Source: Fomes fomentarius (taxonomy: Eukaryota; Basidiomycota; Agaricomycetes; Polyporales; Polyporaceae). Taken from it: a stretch of DNA of 64,000 nucleotides. The position numbers and the translations under genes are program-made. The notes beneath the pieces are model-generated. The model was given only the letters and a program-made list of their open reading frames with translations, was not told where the DNA came from and did not search any database. Below, one piece after another: positions 9,618 through 21,941 of the stretch (the stretch's first letter is position 1; each line of letters starts with the position of its first letter). Location of the stretch: assembly GCA_022606135.1 (NCBI GenBank), contig JABYQN010000002.1:3782001-3846000 (forward strand), given 5' to 3'.

Positions 9618-12600
9618 ATGGCGGGGTTGTTCTTCAGGCAGTTTGGGGCGTTGTTCTGGAAGAACTGGATTGTGATGTCCAAACATCCTTGGGTGCGTTT
9701 GTGCACCTCTCTGCCCCCCGTTCTAGGGTATGCTGACATGAAGGATACGTGGCCAGTTGAATATCTTGAGATGCTTCGTCATGCCTGTCGCGTATGGAAT
9801 CTTCCTCGCTGTTGCGCAGCTCTTCCTCACAAAGCCTAACAATGTGAGCTTCGACTTACTCTCTTCTTATGATTAGGTTGACTATATCTGCCGAGCTAGT
9901 ATGGTCTCGGAACGTCGACGCCAGTACGACAGCTGGCAGACGTGTTCGATGGTTCCCTCGCCCTCGCCTGGGCAGATGGCACCAATGGTACCGGAACGAA
10001 TCCCTCTGCACACGACATCATATCACGCGTCACTCGCAGCTTCTCAGACAAACAGCTCGATGCTGTACGGCAGCTTGATTCTCCCGCAGACATTCCCCTT
10101 GCTTGTCCGCAGAACTTTAACCTGTTCTCAGAATGTTTCGCCGCCGTTGCTTTCAATTCCTTTCCTGGTCCGGACGGGACTTTACCTCTCAACTACACCC
10201 TCAGGGCGGACGGAGGCCTGTTCCATATAGATGTCACAAAGCATAACAGCGATTACGAGCAGAGGCTGTTACCGCTCCAGTGGGCTATCGATAGCGTGAG
10301 TTCCTTTGTTATTGCGGCATGAAGACATGATGCGAGGGCCGCGACGCATGCAGGCAATCATAGAGCTCCAAACAGGGACTGCTCCCCAAACACCGATAGA
10401 GTGGCCATTCACGCAGGAGACTAATGAGGAACAGTTCACTAGTATACGTCTAAGTAAGTGGCCCTTTTGTGCTGAACCCAGTCCCGAGCTGACGATTCAC
10501 CAGGCTATATCCGAGGACTCCGCACGCTGCTTGTGCTTGCGTTGTGAGTCTCCCGGGCGAACTCAGGTGGATGACATGTTGAATTTTTGCAGATTCATCT
10601 GTTACGTTGGAATATCATATCAGCTCCCGGGCTCCTTCGGCGGCGAACGCGCAAATCTCTTGACCGCACACCTCAAGGTGATGGGTCTACTCGACTCAGC
10701 TCGCATAATGTAGGCTCACCCTATGAGCACTCTCTGCAACTATATGCTAACAACATGTACACAGCTCTTGGCATATCAGCTTATCTTTGGCATATCTACC
10801 AGCTTGGATCATCGTTGCTATCATCTGGCACTTCCGCATATTCACGGCAACCAACGTTGGACTTGTCATTGTGATCCATCTGTTACTTGGGTTCACCTTG
10901 GCTAGCTGGTCGTTCTTGGTCGCTACGCCGTTCGGCAAGAGCCCACAGCTTGCAGCCGTCGCGTCTACGTTCCTCTCCATCGTCTTCGCTATCATCGCAC
11001 TCGTGTTCAGTCGAGCGAGCACCGGCGCTGCGTTCGTCTTCACGCTTCTTTTCCCGCCTGGGTTCTACATCTTCGCCATCCGTGCTATTTGTGGGTTCGA
11101 GGCGCACCAGATCACTACAAGCGTGTTGGACCCAGACCCCGACAATGGGTTGAGGCTGCTTCCGCTTATCATCGCTGCCATCGTGCGTCACTCACCGTCT
11201 CTGAATATAGACGTATATCTCATTTCCCTTCGCAGATCGATGTATTCCTGTGGCCGTGGATTGCAGTGCTCTGGGAGAGTCGTTTGTACGATGCTCGCAA
11301 CCCTACAACTCGCTCATGGTGGTCTCGTTTACGGAGGAGAGCCGCGACAGAGGACGGCGTGCCTTCAATCGGACCAGACATCGCCATCTCGATACGCAAC
11401 CTCGGGAAGGAGTTCAAGCCCTCGTTTTTCAAGGGTGACAAGGACATCGTCACTGCGGTATCCGACCTCAGCCTCGATATTCCGAAGTTCGGCATCTACG
11501 TCCTGCTAGGCTCGAATGGGTGAGTATATGCGCCGCCAACCATCCTGTGTCCGCGTGCTAACTGGACCCTCAGAGCGGGCAAGTCAACTACGATGTCCAT
11601 CCTTGCTGGATTGCTTGGCCGGACGCGGGGCACAGTCGCCTTTGAAGGTGGTGTCGAGCGCCCTCCTCGTGGAACGATCGGCATCGTGCCTCAGAAGAAC
11701 GTCCTTTTCCCTGAACTGACCTGTTACCAGACACTCCGCATATGGAAGGCTGTGAAGCGCTCTGACAATAGTTCGGACGATGACATCGAACAGTTGCTAC
11801 GGGACTGCGACCTCGGAAAGAAGATCCATTACAATGCCAACGCGCTGAGTGGTGGACAGAAGCGGAAGCTGCAGTTGGCTATTGGGCTTATTGGCGGCTC
11901 CAAGAGTGAGTTCTCTATCACCATATTGCCACTAGCAGCAGGCTCATATGTCTATCATCTTCAGTCATTCTAGTCGACGAAGTAAGGCACAGACCTTTCC
12001 GCAGTCGCATGCAACTACTAATTGGCGTATGACTCAGTGTACATCTGGTGTCGACCCGCTCTCTCGACGGGCATTGTGGCGGACCCTGAGCTCGGTTCGA
12101 AACGAGCGGACTGTGGTGTTTACGACACACGTACGTATTTGCTTACCAACGTTGTGGCATGATCTGACTACACTGTCTCTCCAGTTCCTCGATGAAGCCG
12201 ATCTACTTGCCGACACAATCGCCGTCTTGGCTGCTCCCGGAAAACTAGTCGCCCACGGAACACCCGTAGCCCTCAAGTCGAGTCTCGGCGAGGGATACAC
12301 AACGAATGTCTCTTTTGTCCCTGATGAACAAGAGAAGTCGTCTGGTGCGAAGCCGGGCGAGCTGCTGGGGCGCATCCAGACCCTTGCTCCCCTCGCTTAT
12401 ATGTCCTCGTCCACTCCTAATGAGGCGTCGTACCACCTCAAGCTCAAGGGTCCGGAGATCGTCCAGAAGGTCCTCCAGCTTATCGAAGACAACCGTGCAG
12501 CATACAACGTCACTTCGTACTCCGTGATGAGCACATCCATTGAGGACATTTTCCTGCACCTCATGCACGACGACCCGCACTCAAAAGACAAAGCCTTAGA

Positions 12601-15536
12601 AGAGACGAGTTCATCAGGCACGGTTTCGCTCTCTCACACGCCGCGCTCTACCCCGACTCTGCAGCTCACGAACGGCAGACGGAGATCGCCACTCAGCCAA
12701 GCCCTCACGATCTTTCACAAACGTGTACTGATCGCGAAGCGAAGCTGGCTGACTCCCTGTCTTGCTGTGCTCGTTGCCGTAGCAGGATCCTGTATCCCCA
12801 TCTTCTTCCTGTCCGGCCGCGCTCGCCAGACGTGCGTCACGCGCTTCCGTACTGTGCCTCAAACGCCGCTGTATTTGCCAATGTCGCCACTGGGGTTCGT
12901 CGCGGAGCTGGCAATAGGATCGTCAGTGTTGGAGTCTCCCCCCGGAATCATCGCTTCCCTTGGGAACACCACGCAGTCGCTTCTGACACAGGACATCGCC
13001 GATAACTCGACTTTCGTCAGCACGATACAGCAGACTTTCCAGAATCAGTCCTTTGGAGGGGTATCGGTGGACACTCAGTCAGGCGCGGCGCTGTTTGCAT
13101 GGGAGGCGTCTCCGCCTGGCTTCACGGGGCTCGTCATGCTCAACCTCGCGTCGAATATCCTCTATGGCAATACGTTAAACCAGACCGGTCGGGCTGGACC
13201 GGTGTTCAACCCAATCCTTGCGAACTATCAGAGCTTCCCTGGGATCGCTGCTGGGACGCTTGTTGCGCTGAAGTGGGTAGCGTTCTTCGGTGCTGCCATG
13301 GTATGTCTTATCTATCGCACTGTTAGTCAGATCATAAAGCTGATATACCATGAAGGCTGTATACCCCGCATTTTTCTCGTTATACGTGGCGAAGGAACGG
13401 CGCTCGTCTGTGCAGGCAATGCAGCTTTCGAATGGGCTGTCGGATCCTATCGGGTTGTGGTTAGGGCATCTTCTTTTCGACTCAATCTTTGCGGTGGTTG
13501 TGGCTACGCTCATTGTCATCGTCTTCGCGGCTGGTTCAAACCAGTTCACTGGCCTTGGATTCTTTGTACGTGTGTCTCACTCCTTCTGTCAGCTATGAGC
13601 TGACTCGCATGCCCATAGTGGGTAGTTCTGGTGCTGTACGGCATCGTTGGCGCGTTGTTCTCCTATTGTGTCTCGCTGGTGGTGACGTCCCCTCTGGCTG
13701 CGTTTGCGATGGCGGCGGGGTATCAAATCATCATGTTCGTGGTACGTGTATTCTCTTAGAACCTTTGATTCCTCAAAGGATTCCGTCTTGACGCTTTCGT
13801 AGCTGTACCTTGCGGCATACTTGCTCACCCTCACTTACGCGAAGACCTCCGATGCCGGCAAGGACCTGACCATCATCCGTATGATGTCTCTTTAATACCT
13901 TCGCTATAAGATGATGACTGACCTTCACGCGTCCTTGTCAGACTATACCATGTCTATCTTATCACCGGTAGCCAGTGCTGTAAGCCACAATGTTCGCCGC
14001 TTTCCCGTCTACACGCTCACTTGTACACTTAGCTCCGCGCATCATTCGTCTCAGTGAACCTGTTCTCCTTGCTCTGCGACGGGTCGGCCCCAGTAACTAC
14101 CTCCTCGCTCGGGGACATCTCGCGATACGGCGGCCCGATTCTCTACCTCTTCCTCTACGCGTTTGTCCTCTTTGGTATACTCGTCTGGGTCGACTCCGGG
14201 TCTATCATCGTCCGCAAGTTCTCTCAGTTTCGGAAACGTAGGATTGGCAACGGTTCAGGGTCGAATACACCACGAGCAGCTGTGAGCGATGTTGATGACG
14301 AAGCTGAGAAGGTGACAAACTCGACGGACGCGCTGCGCGTGATGAATGTCGTGAAGGCGTTTGGGACTGTCGAGAACCGCGTCGTGGACGATGTGAACTT
14401 TGGCGTGTCGAGGGACACGATCTTCGCTTTGCTCGGGCCCAATGGAGCGGGCAAGACTACTACTTTCAACATCATTCGTACGTCCTCTAGTTTCCCTCTG
14501 TCTACTCGTCTCCGTTTCTGTTCACTGACTGACGCTCCAATGTAAAAGGCGGCGATGTGATCCCCGACGACGGAGACGTGCTCATCAACGGAGTCTCCAT
14601 CGTGCACCACCCACGTTCAGCACGACTGTCGCTTGGCGTCTGCCCACAGTTCACCGCCATTGACTCGCAGCTGACCGTCCGCGAGCACCTGCTCATATAC
14701 GGGCGGCTGAAGGGTCTGCACCGTGGGGAGGAGCTCAAGCATAATGTGGAGAGCCTGATGTATGCGACGTCGCTCCACATTTATGCGGACCGGTTGGCGA
14801 GCAAGTTGTCTGGGGGGAACCAGAGGAAGCTGTCGCTTGCGATTGCGCTCATAGGTATGTCGTTGCACTTACTCCTGATTCTTCTCGGCACTGATCATGT
14901 ATGTGTCCGCCAGGGAACCCGTCTGTTGTCCTCATCGACGAATTTTCGACTGGAATTGACGCGAAGATGAAACGAGATATGTGGGGTACCCTGCGGAATG
15001 TGGCTGTCGGGAAAGCTATTGTTATTACTACGCGTAAGTGCAGAGCATTCTGCCTTCCGCGGATATGCCTGACTGTTGGACAACAGACTCCATGGAGGAA
15101 GCCACGGCGTTGGCCAACAAGGTTGGAATTCTAGCGAAGAAGATGCTAGGTCAGACTCTTTGAACATATTGGAAGGAGCCCAAATCTAACATTACTCTGT
15201 GCAGCGGTCGGGACCACCGATTCGCTGGTAGACCGCTACGCAAACTACGAAGTACACTTCTCGTGTCGGACGCGCGAAGAGGTCACATATGCGCAGGAGC
15301 TGATGACTCGGATACCTGGTGCGCGCATGGCAGACGATGTCGCGACGCGGTTCGAGGTGCCGATCGGGAACGGGATGTCGCTCGCGCAGCTCTTCGCCAT
15401 CCTCTCCAGCGGGAATTTCTCGGAGTACACGGTGGAACGCGCGACGCTGGAGAGCGTGTTCTTGAAGGTGATAAGGGAGAACAACGTGCTGGAAGAGGAT
15501 AGACAGACACATAGACGTCGGTGGAGGATGTGCTGA
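9618..15536 (+). CDS. ABCA-type ABC transporter, full size, multi-exon
   Basis: Full-length TMD-NBD-TMD-NBD transporter with the order and large extracellular loops of the ABCA family, which moves lipids or lipid-like cargo. It begins 'MAGLFFRQFGALFWKNW' at 9618; 'FSECFAAVAF' and 'NYTLRADGGLFHIDV' mark the first external loop. NBD1 has Walker A 'LGSNG|AGKST' split by an intron at 11520, signature 'LSGGQKRKLQL', and Walker B 'ILVDE' followed after an intron by 'CTSGVDP' (Cys where Pro is usual). TMD2 spans about 12700-14200. NBD2 has 'GPNGAGKTTT', 'LSGGNQRKLSLAIALIG' and 'VLIDEFSTGIDAKMKR'. More than fifteen short introns interrupt the gene; I did not fix every boundary. The stop is at 15534-15536. 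Both NBDs keep the Walker B Asp-Glu pair. Confidence 0.88.
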
Positions 15537-15948
15537 GATGTTCGGACTCGGGATCATGATACGCTAATGGACATTAACGAACATTTATCTATTCCTTTAG
15601 TAGGGTACACTATGTTGTCGCGATACATATATACACGATCGGACGCGGACGCTGAGCTGGCAGAGTGACGCACGTCGCAGATCAGACGAATGGGGAGGAA
15701 TGCATCCGCGGCGTCGCGGAGTGCTCAGTGGGAGTCTTATTATGCAAGCATTTCCATCTTGCCCGCGCCGAGCCTGAGACTCGAGGCATCCCCTCCCCAC
15801 CAATCATACCCGCCAACGTTCGCCGACTTTCCTCCCATCATTCTCCATCCTCGCGTTCGGCCTCTAGTAGAACGTTGACATCCTTAGCCCCGCCCCGCCC
15901 CCTCCGACTGCCCCTCTGCAGACACGCTTCGGACTCTACGTTTGTACT
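15537..15948. other. Intergenic, nothing recognised
   Basis: About 410 bases with the transporter 3' end and the upstream region of the small acidic gene. No repeat or RNA gene seen. Confidence 0.4.
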
Positions 15949-16631
15949 ATGGCCAAGGAACCTATTCCTGCTGATCCGGTAGAGGAGAACGAGGAGAACG
16001 AGGAAGAGGAAGAGAGCGACGAGTATGAAGACATCGAAGTAAGCCATCCATCCTTACCCGTAGCGCCACCTACGGGCACCGTTTATACGCTTGCGCTCGT
16101 GCAGGACGAGGGAGGAGAGGATGACGAGGATGAAGAAGAGGACGAGGACGAGGAGGCAGATGGAGAAGACGAGGTGCGCGGTCTTCTTCAAGTTGTCTTG
16201 CGACCTTGTCTGTGGTCGATGGGTTGACCTCCGCTGACACCGTCGACGCACAGGGTGGCCCGCGGGCAAGCCTCACAGCCCTTCTCCTCAGTGGCAAGGT
16301 ACAGTTCCGAGTTCCGAACGTCGCAGCGTGATTCCGTAGCTCACAAGCGGGGATGGCTGGATACACACACACACAGGGTGGAGGTGCCAACGCTGCCGAC
16401 GAGGAAGAAGAGGACGACGACGAGGAGTACGAAGACGCGCCGGAGCAGAGTGCGGCGTCCTCTGTGGCCGGAACGAAGCGCAGCAGGGAGGAGGACGAGG
16501 AGGTGGACAAGATCTCGGGCGACTATGGCGAGTTCCAGGAGGGAGAGGAGGCTGTCGCGAAGAGAGCGAGGACAGCAGCGGACAACGCGGCGGCGGAGGG
16601 AGATGAAGAGGCGGAAGAGCAGCAGGTTTGA
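15949..16631 (+). CDS. Small highly acidic protein, function unknown
   Basis: Four exons, 15949-16038, 16105-16173, 16254-16298 and 16377-16631, give 152 residues. All three introns are GT-AG and fall exactly between codons (phase 0). The protein is dominated by Glu/Asp runs ('EENEEEEESDEYEDIE', 'DDEDEEEDEDEEADGEDE') with one short non-acidic exon 'GGPRASLTALLLSGK' and a basic cluster 'GTKRSREEDEEVD...AKRARTA' that could be a nuclear localisation signal. Such composition fits a histone chaperone-like or nuclear regulator, but I recognise no family. It converges on the dynactin gene, with about 300 bases between. Confidence 0.7.
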
Positions 16632-16938
16632 AGATTGGGACGCGTCAAATCGTATGGGTTGTTATGCTTATCGATTCGTTATCGCTCTTCTCTCTCGTCC
16701 ATGTACATTACTAGAAAACCACAACCGTGTTGTACCTTTCCACCATGACTTCTAACAAAAGCAGAAGGTTCCGCCAAGACCAACTTAAAACGTGTCCAAG
16801 ACACTGACAAACATGTAGATGATGACTATGGCGACATGCATGAAGGGTATAGCAATAGCAGATTCCTAGGATATCCAGACGAACGACATAGCAATAATGC
16901 AATCCACATACACAGCGACGACACCCAACCACTACCGC
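16632..16938. other. Convergent 3' spacer
   Basis: About 300 bases between the stop of the acidic gene (+) and the stop of dynactin (-). No gene seen; it probably holds both polyadenylation regions. Confidence 0.4.
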
Positions 16939-19900
16939 TCAATCCGCCTCTGCCACCGCGATATGGTTCGTCAGCTCCAACAGGCCCTTCAGCCGCTTGC
17001 CCAGCCGCTCTCCCTGCATCTTGCGCTCGAACAGCTGGTACGCCGGCGTCTTCTTCCGCGGCATCCACGCCCTCGTCGTCGCTGGCCCGCCCTCGCGCTT
17101 CTCCCGGAGCACGGAGAGGTCGACGAGGCGCGGCGAGGACGTGTACTTGATAACCTCGCGGTACAGCAGCTTCGACTCGACCGCGAGCGATCGCAGCGTC
17201 GGTGGCGGGCGCGGCTCGTCGTCCGAGTCCGAGTCCGAGTCCGAGAGCGTGGAGGGGACGAGCGGCGGTGTTGGTTCGCGCGGGAACGGCTCGGGGAGCG
17301 CGGGGAGGTTCTCGATCTCCTTGAGCAGGTCTTGGCCTTTGAGGAACGAGTTCTCAGAGCGCAGGAAGCGGACGGTCCCGCGGAGAGCTTCGAGCTGGAG
17401 AGACAGATGCTCAGCACGTGATACATGATGGAAGGTGGCAAGAGGCCTCTTTACCTGTTCGAGGAGATACGACGTCTCGAGGTTGCTCTCAGTCGGTACC
17501 GTCTCGGGCTCGACGACCTGAGTGGTCGACGGCTGCCTCTCAGGGTTGTTAGCGATAGCCTTCAGCTTCGAATTATCCTGCTCGAGCGCATCGAGGTCCG
17601 CCTGGAGCTGCTCCATCGCCTCCTCATACGCGCGCTCCTGCTTGCGCGCCTTCGCCAGCTCGTTCTCCAGGTCGGTGATGGTGTCCGCCTGCTTCTTGAC
17701 CATCTCCATCCTGCGCTCCATGAGCTCAATCTTCACGCCCGTCTCCTGGATCGTCTGGTCCTTGACTCTGAGGCTGCGGGCGAGCGCCTGCATTTCGTCG
17801 TTGAGCTGTGCGACCTTGCGCTCCGCCTCGACGTTGACTGCGGTCGCCGCCTTGATCTCGTCGATGCGCGACACCCACGGGGCAGTGCCGAGGACTGACA
17901 TACATACAAATTTAGTGACCAGAGCTTTCTATGACCGTGGGGAGGCACTTACTCTTGAGCGTGTTCTCGGATTCCAACGAGAGGGGTACGATCCTGCCAG
18001 CTTCTTGCATGACCTGGTTAAGGAACTCGCCGACAGACTCCCATGGTGACGAATCGTCAGTGCGGCCCTTGCCCACTGTGGATCCTGCAACCTCAGTAAC
18101 GAAGGAGAGGACGGTCGAGAGCTCGAACGCTGACTTCGCAGCACGAACGTCGCTGATGTGCGGCATTACCAGTTGCGCCAACTGAATGCAGTTACAGTGT
18201 CAGTGCGATCCTACAGATACGAATGGCGCGGGAACGCACCGAGAAGCCAAAGTTGACGAGCTCAGGAACGGTGTTGTTCAGTGCCTGGAGCTGAGGAACG
18301 AGATGGGACTTCAGGGCCATGGAGTCCTGCGTGAGGTCCTCCACGCGCTTCGTCAGTTTCCTAACACAGTGTCAACACCAAGGCTCCCACACAAAGGAGT
18401 CAGGAGATATTACGAACTTCGAAAGAACCTTCGCGCTCCTGCATTGATCGAGGAGCTTCTGTAATGGCTCGAAGAAGTCGGCTTCGGGGTCGACACTGCC
18501 CAAGTTGGCCTCGACGTCTACGGATGTCTGTTTGTACGGCGTGCAGCAAGATTATAAAGGAACACCAACCCTTGTCCTTAAGTACGGCATCAACGGACGT
18601 CTTGATGAGACCCACGGAGGCGGCGAACATCTCCAAGTCATGGTCAAATGACAGGGCGTAGCCGAGCTCGCGCTCGCCGAGGTCGTACTCGAAGTTGTTG
18701 AAGTACGTTTCCGAGAGGTGGTCGAATTGCGACTGTATCCTGTAGACGCAACTCGTCTTCAGCGCCAATATGTGATATACAAGAGAGGGGAACTCACTTG
18801 GCAGCGTCGCTGACACACTCGAGCTCGCGAAACTCCTCGCGACGGAGCAGGTCGATGTGCATGTCGATCCGCTTCTCCATCGGCGCGATCTCGGCGTATA
18901 TCCGGCCGGTGTTGAGGAAGGCCTCGACGTCGCACTTGCGGAGGATGGCCGCGAAGCGCTTGCATGTTGTCGAGAGACTGGACAAGCGCCCGCGCATCTG
19001 CATACGTTCGTTAGCACCTCGAGTGTCAAGAGACGAGCCACGCATATACCCACCTCGCAGATACCGACGAGCACATCTGACACGGGCCCGTTGAGAGACT
19101 CCGGCAAGTTGTGGGCCTGTGCGATCACAGAGTTGATGAGGTCGACCTTGGCGGCAAGACGCTGGAAGAACAAGTAGCAGTTCGTCGCGTCCATGTCTGA
19201 CTCGACGTAGACTTGGGGGAGGTATGGCTGCGTGAAGATGAGTCTCACATGTGCAAATGAAGGCCAACGAGACGAGCCGCACCTGGATGATAGTGAGAAG
19301 CTCTCGAGCCTCACGGGCTTCAATCTTCTTGACTTCCAGATCGATGTGCCGCGCCTGGTTCTTCGATGCGGTGGACTGGAGCTTGAGGTTCAAGGACATC
19401 ATGGCGGCGTTCTGCGATGCTGCTGTCGCAGACTCGTGTTGTGCGGTCTGCGTCTCGGCTCGTAAAGTGTCGAGTTCGCTGGAAGGAGTGTCAGCTTCTG
19501 CAGTCAATGTCATAGCGGCAGTGATAATGAGATACTTACGTCTGCAGCGAGAGGACAAGCTCGCGGAACTGAACGATGGTGCCCTCGAGGTCTTGACATG
19601 TCTCCTCAAGATTCTGTATCTTTCGTGTTTGCTCATGCAGCTTGTTGTCCTTGGCGTCTGCCGGACGTCTGTTAATGGCTTGCCACTCGTAACGATCGAG
19701 CGATAGGGGTTACCAATTTCCTCTTGCAAAGTCTTCTCGGTCTCGACGTGGTTCTCTTCGAGCTCGTCATTGAGTTCCTTGAGCGCTTCAAGATCCTCAA
19801 TGGTAATACGCATCTCCTCGATTTTCTGCATTGAGCCTAGTTAGATTTATTGTCCCCTCATTCTACGGGCATGAAGGACTGACCTCTCCAAGCATCAGAT

Positions 19901-21488
19901 TACGCTCAGTGAGCTGTACGAGAAGATCCTCGGCACCGAGAGCATCATCAAGCTGCTCTTTGAGGTCCTCGATCTGGGTCTCCGCGTTCTGCAGCTTGAT
20001 GAGAGTGGTCTCGTATTGAGCTAAGGGGTGTTGATGAGTCGAGGACAAAGTAGTGATCAGCAGCCAACAGTGCGCACATTGGATCTCGTCAAGGGTAGTG
20101 ACGTCCTTCTCCATCTCTGCAATCCGTCTGCGCTGGTCTTGCTCAGTCTCTTGAGTGATGTCACGAAGCCGGATGAGAGCCTCCTTGAGTCGTTCATTCT
20201 GCTTCTCGAGCTGGATGTATACCAGAGACTCCTTCACGGAGGTATCCCCTCCACCCTCAACGACTAGAAACCTGATCAGACTGGACACATCAGACTGCAA
20301 GCTGGAAGACTCACTACCGCCCTCTCGGAGATGTTCGGTCTCCACCTCAAGAATAGCCAACTTCTCCCTTGCCTCCTCAAGATCAGCTTCGGCCACCTCC
20401 GCACGTTCCTCCGCCATCTCCTTATCCAGCATCGCCATCTCCAACTGCTCCTGCGTATCAACAATTCTACTCTCTGCGAGCTGCGCGAGTTGTTGAGCAT
20501 CTGCGAGTTCGCGTCGTGTTGCAATGAGATCAGTTTGCTGCTGGTTTAGCTTCGCCTGAAGCTTGGGCCGGAGGGCTACAAACGACTCCGCTTCAGATAG
20601 ACGGGTCTCTAGTTCACGTACATGCCGCGCGTCGTCCGCACGCTTCGCCTCCAACACGCGGATCTTCGCGCGCAGCTCCTGGAGTTCTGTGTCATCTACC
20701 TTTGGTGGAGTGGCAGGGCGTGGGGGTGTAATGACAGATGGTAATGGGGGCTCGTCTATTTGGTCAGGTTCAGATTCTGGTCGTGGTGATGAAACGCGTC
20801 TGAGAGACGAAGGCTGAGGAGGCTGTGGTGAACCCTGTCCAGGAGAGTATGTCTTCGGGAACAACCTAGGTGCTGGCTCTAGGACTGGAGACTCGGGCAG
20901 ACGTGGACTACGGCCGACGGTAGGACTGGGAGCTTCGGACTGTATCGATCCCCTCCGAGTGAGAGAGGTGCGAGGTTGTAGCGTGAGGGTCTGGCGTTTC
21001 GAGGGGGACCCGAGACGCGTCGCGGAGGGACGGGAAGGAGAGAGGAGCGCGTGTCCGTTTCCTTGAGCAGATACAGAGGGCTTGGCTGGACTCCCAGCGC
21101 GAGGTGAAGGGATGGAACGCACGGAAGGAGTACGAGACAGACTTCCGGTGCGCTGGTGACCGACGGCCCTCACTGCGGGGGCCTACGCACATGTTGTAGA
21201 ACGTGTAAATAGAGTGGCATAGAACGTACTCACTACCGGTGGCGGCTCTGGTGTTGCAGAGATGACCTTCACCTGACTTGGTCGAACAAAGACTCCATAT
21301 TGCGGTTTGCAGTTGAAGTACTTGATTCCGTTGATACTCCCGTCGTTCTTCCCGTTCGAATCAAACAGTTCGATACCTACCCATTTCCCTGCGGAGAACG
21401 AGGTTGCTCCTGAGAACTTCACGATGCCCCGGCCAGCAGTGACCTCTACGAGTGCACCGAGCGGAGGATCCACAGCAGAGGGAGGCAT
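16939..21488 (-). CDS. Dynactin large subunit p150Glued homologue
   Basis: Microtubule-binding arm of dynactin, the dynein activator for minus-end cargo and nuclear movement. The ATG at 21488 gives 'MPPSAVDPPLGALVEV' directly before a CAP-Gly domain with 'GKWVGIELFDSNGKNDGSI' and 'YGVFVRPSQV'. Exon 1 ends near 21230. A Ser/Pro/Arg-rich linker follows from about 21172, then a long coiled coil ('LQELRAKIRVLEAKR' through 'EMEKDVTTLDEIQ'). After it come the dynactin-specific central region ('NCYLFFQRLAAKVDLINSVIAQAHNLPESL') and a second coiled coil starting near 17900. It ends 'NHIAVAEAD' at 16939. About 14 exons with introns near 50-70 bases; inner junctions were not all resolved. The order CAP-Gly, coiled coil, dynactin domain, coiled coil is diagnostic. 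Confidence 0.9.
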
Positions 21489-21941
21489 TGACCGTCGCCC
21501 TAGAACAAGAGAGCGTGTCAAGCAAACTCAGAAGCAAAGACGGGTGCACTCTGCACCCCACGTCGCAGACGCAGAATCGTATGAATGATCGTGAGCGTAG
21601 TCCAGGTGAAGGTCAAAACTAGAGATTGAGCCTCAGGATATCACTGGGATATCATGTGTTGGTGACTCCTGTACGGCTTATAAGAAGTGATAATATCTCA
21701 CCTTATAACTGCTCGTAACCCCCAATAACCCAGCATACTTATCCCAGTCATTAGAATACAACCTCCGATTATGGGACCTTCTAAGCGCTCACGGTCCATA
21801 GATCCGGCACCGACGTCAACCCCCATCTCCCTTCTTCCAGTTCCCTCTCTCATCGTCCTTCATTTCACCGCGCTCGCGCTGCAGGACATTGCGAGGTAGG
21901 AAACAGCTCAGGAGAGGGTCACGCTGTGGACTTGGGCAGCA
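21489..21941. promoter_or_regulatory. Shared upstream region of dynactin and RAPTOR
   Basis: About 450 bases separate the divergent ATGs at 21488 (-) and 21942 (+). The stretch near 21635-21715 holds two GATATC palindromes and two TTATAA motifs (GGCTTATAAGAAG, CCTTATAACTG), which could serve as core promoter elements on either strand. Bidirectional control is an inference. Confidence 0.4.

Noticed and set aside
17000..17440. Plus-strand frames opposite the dynactin C-terminus
   Set aside because: Mirror frames of the coiled-coil coding strand, rich in Arg/Ser/Leu, no start context or splice support.
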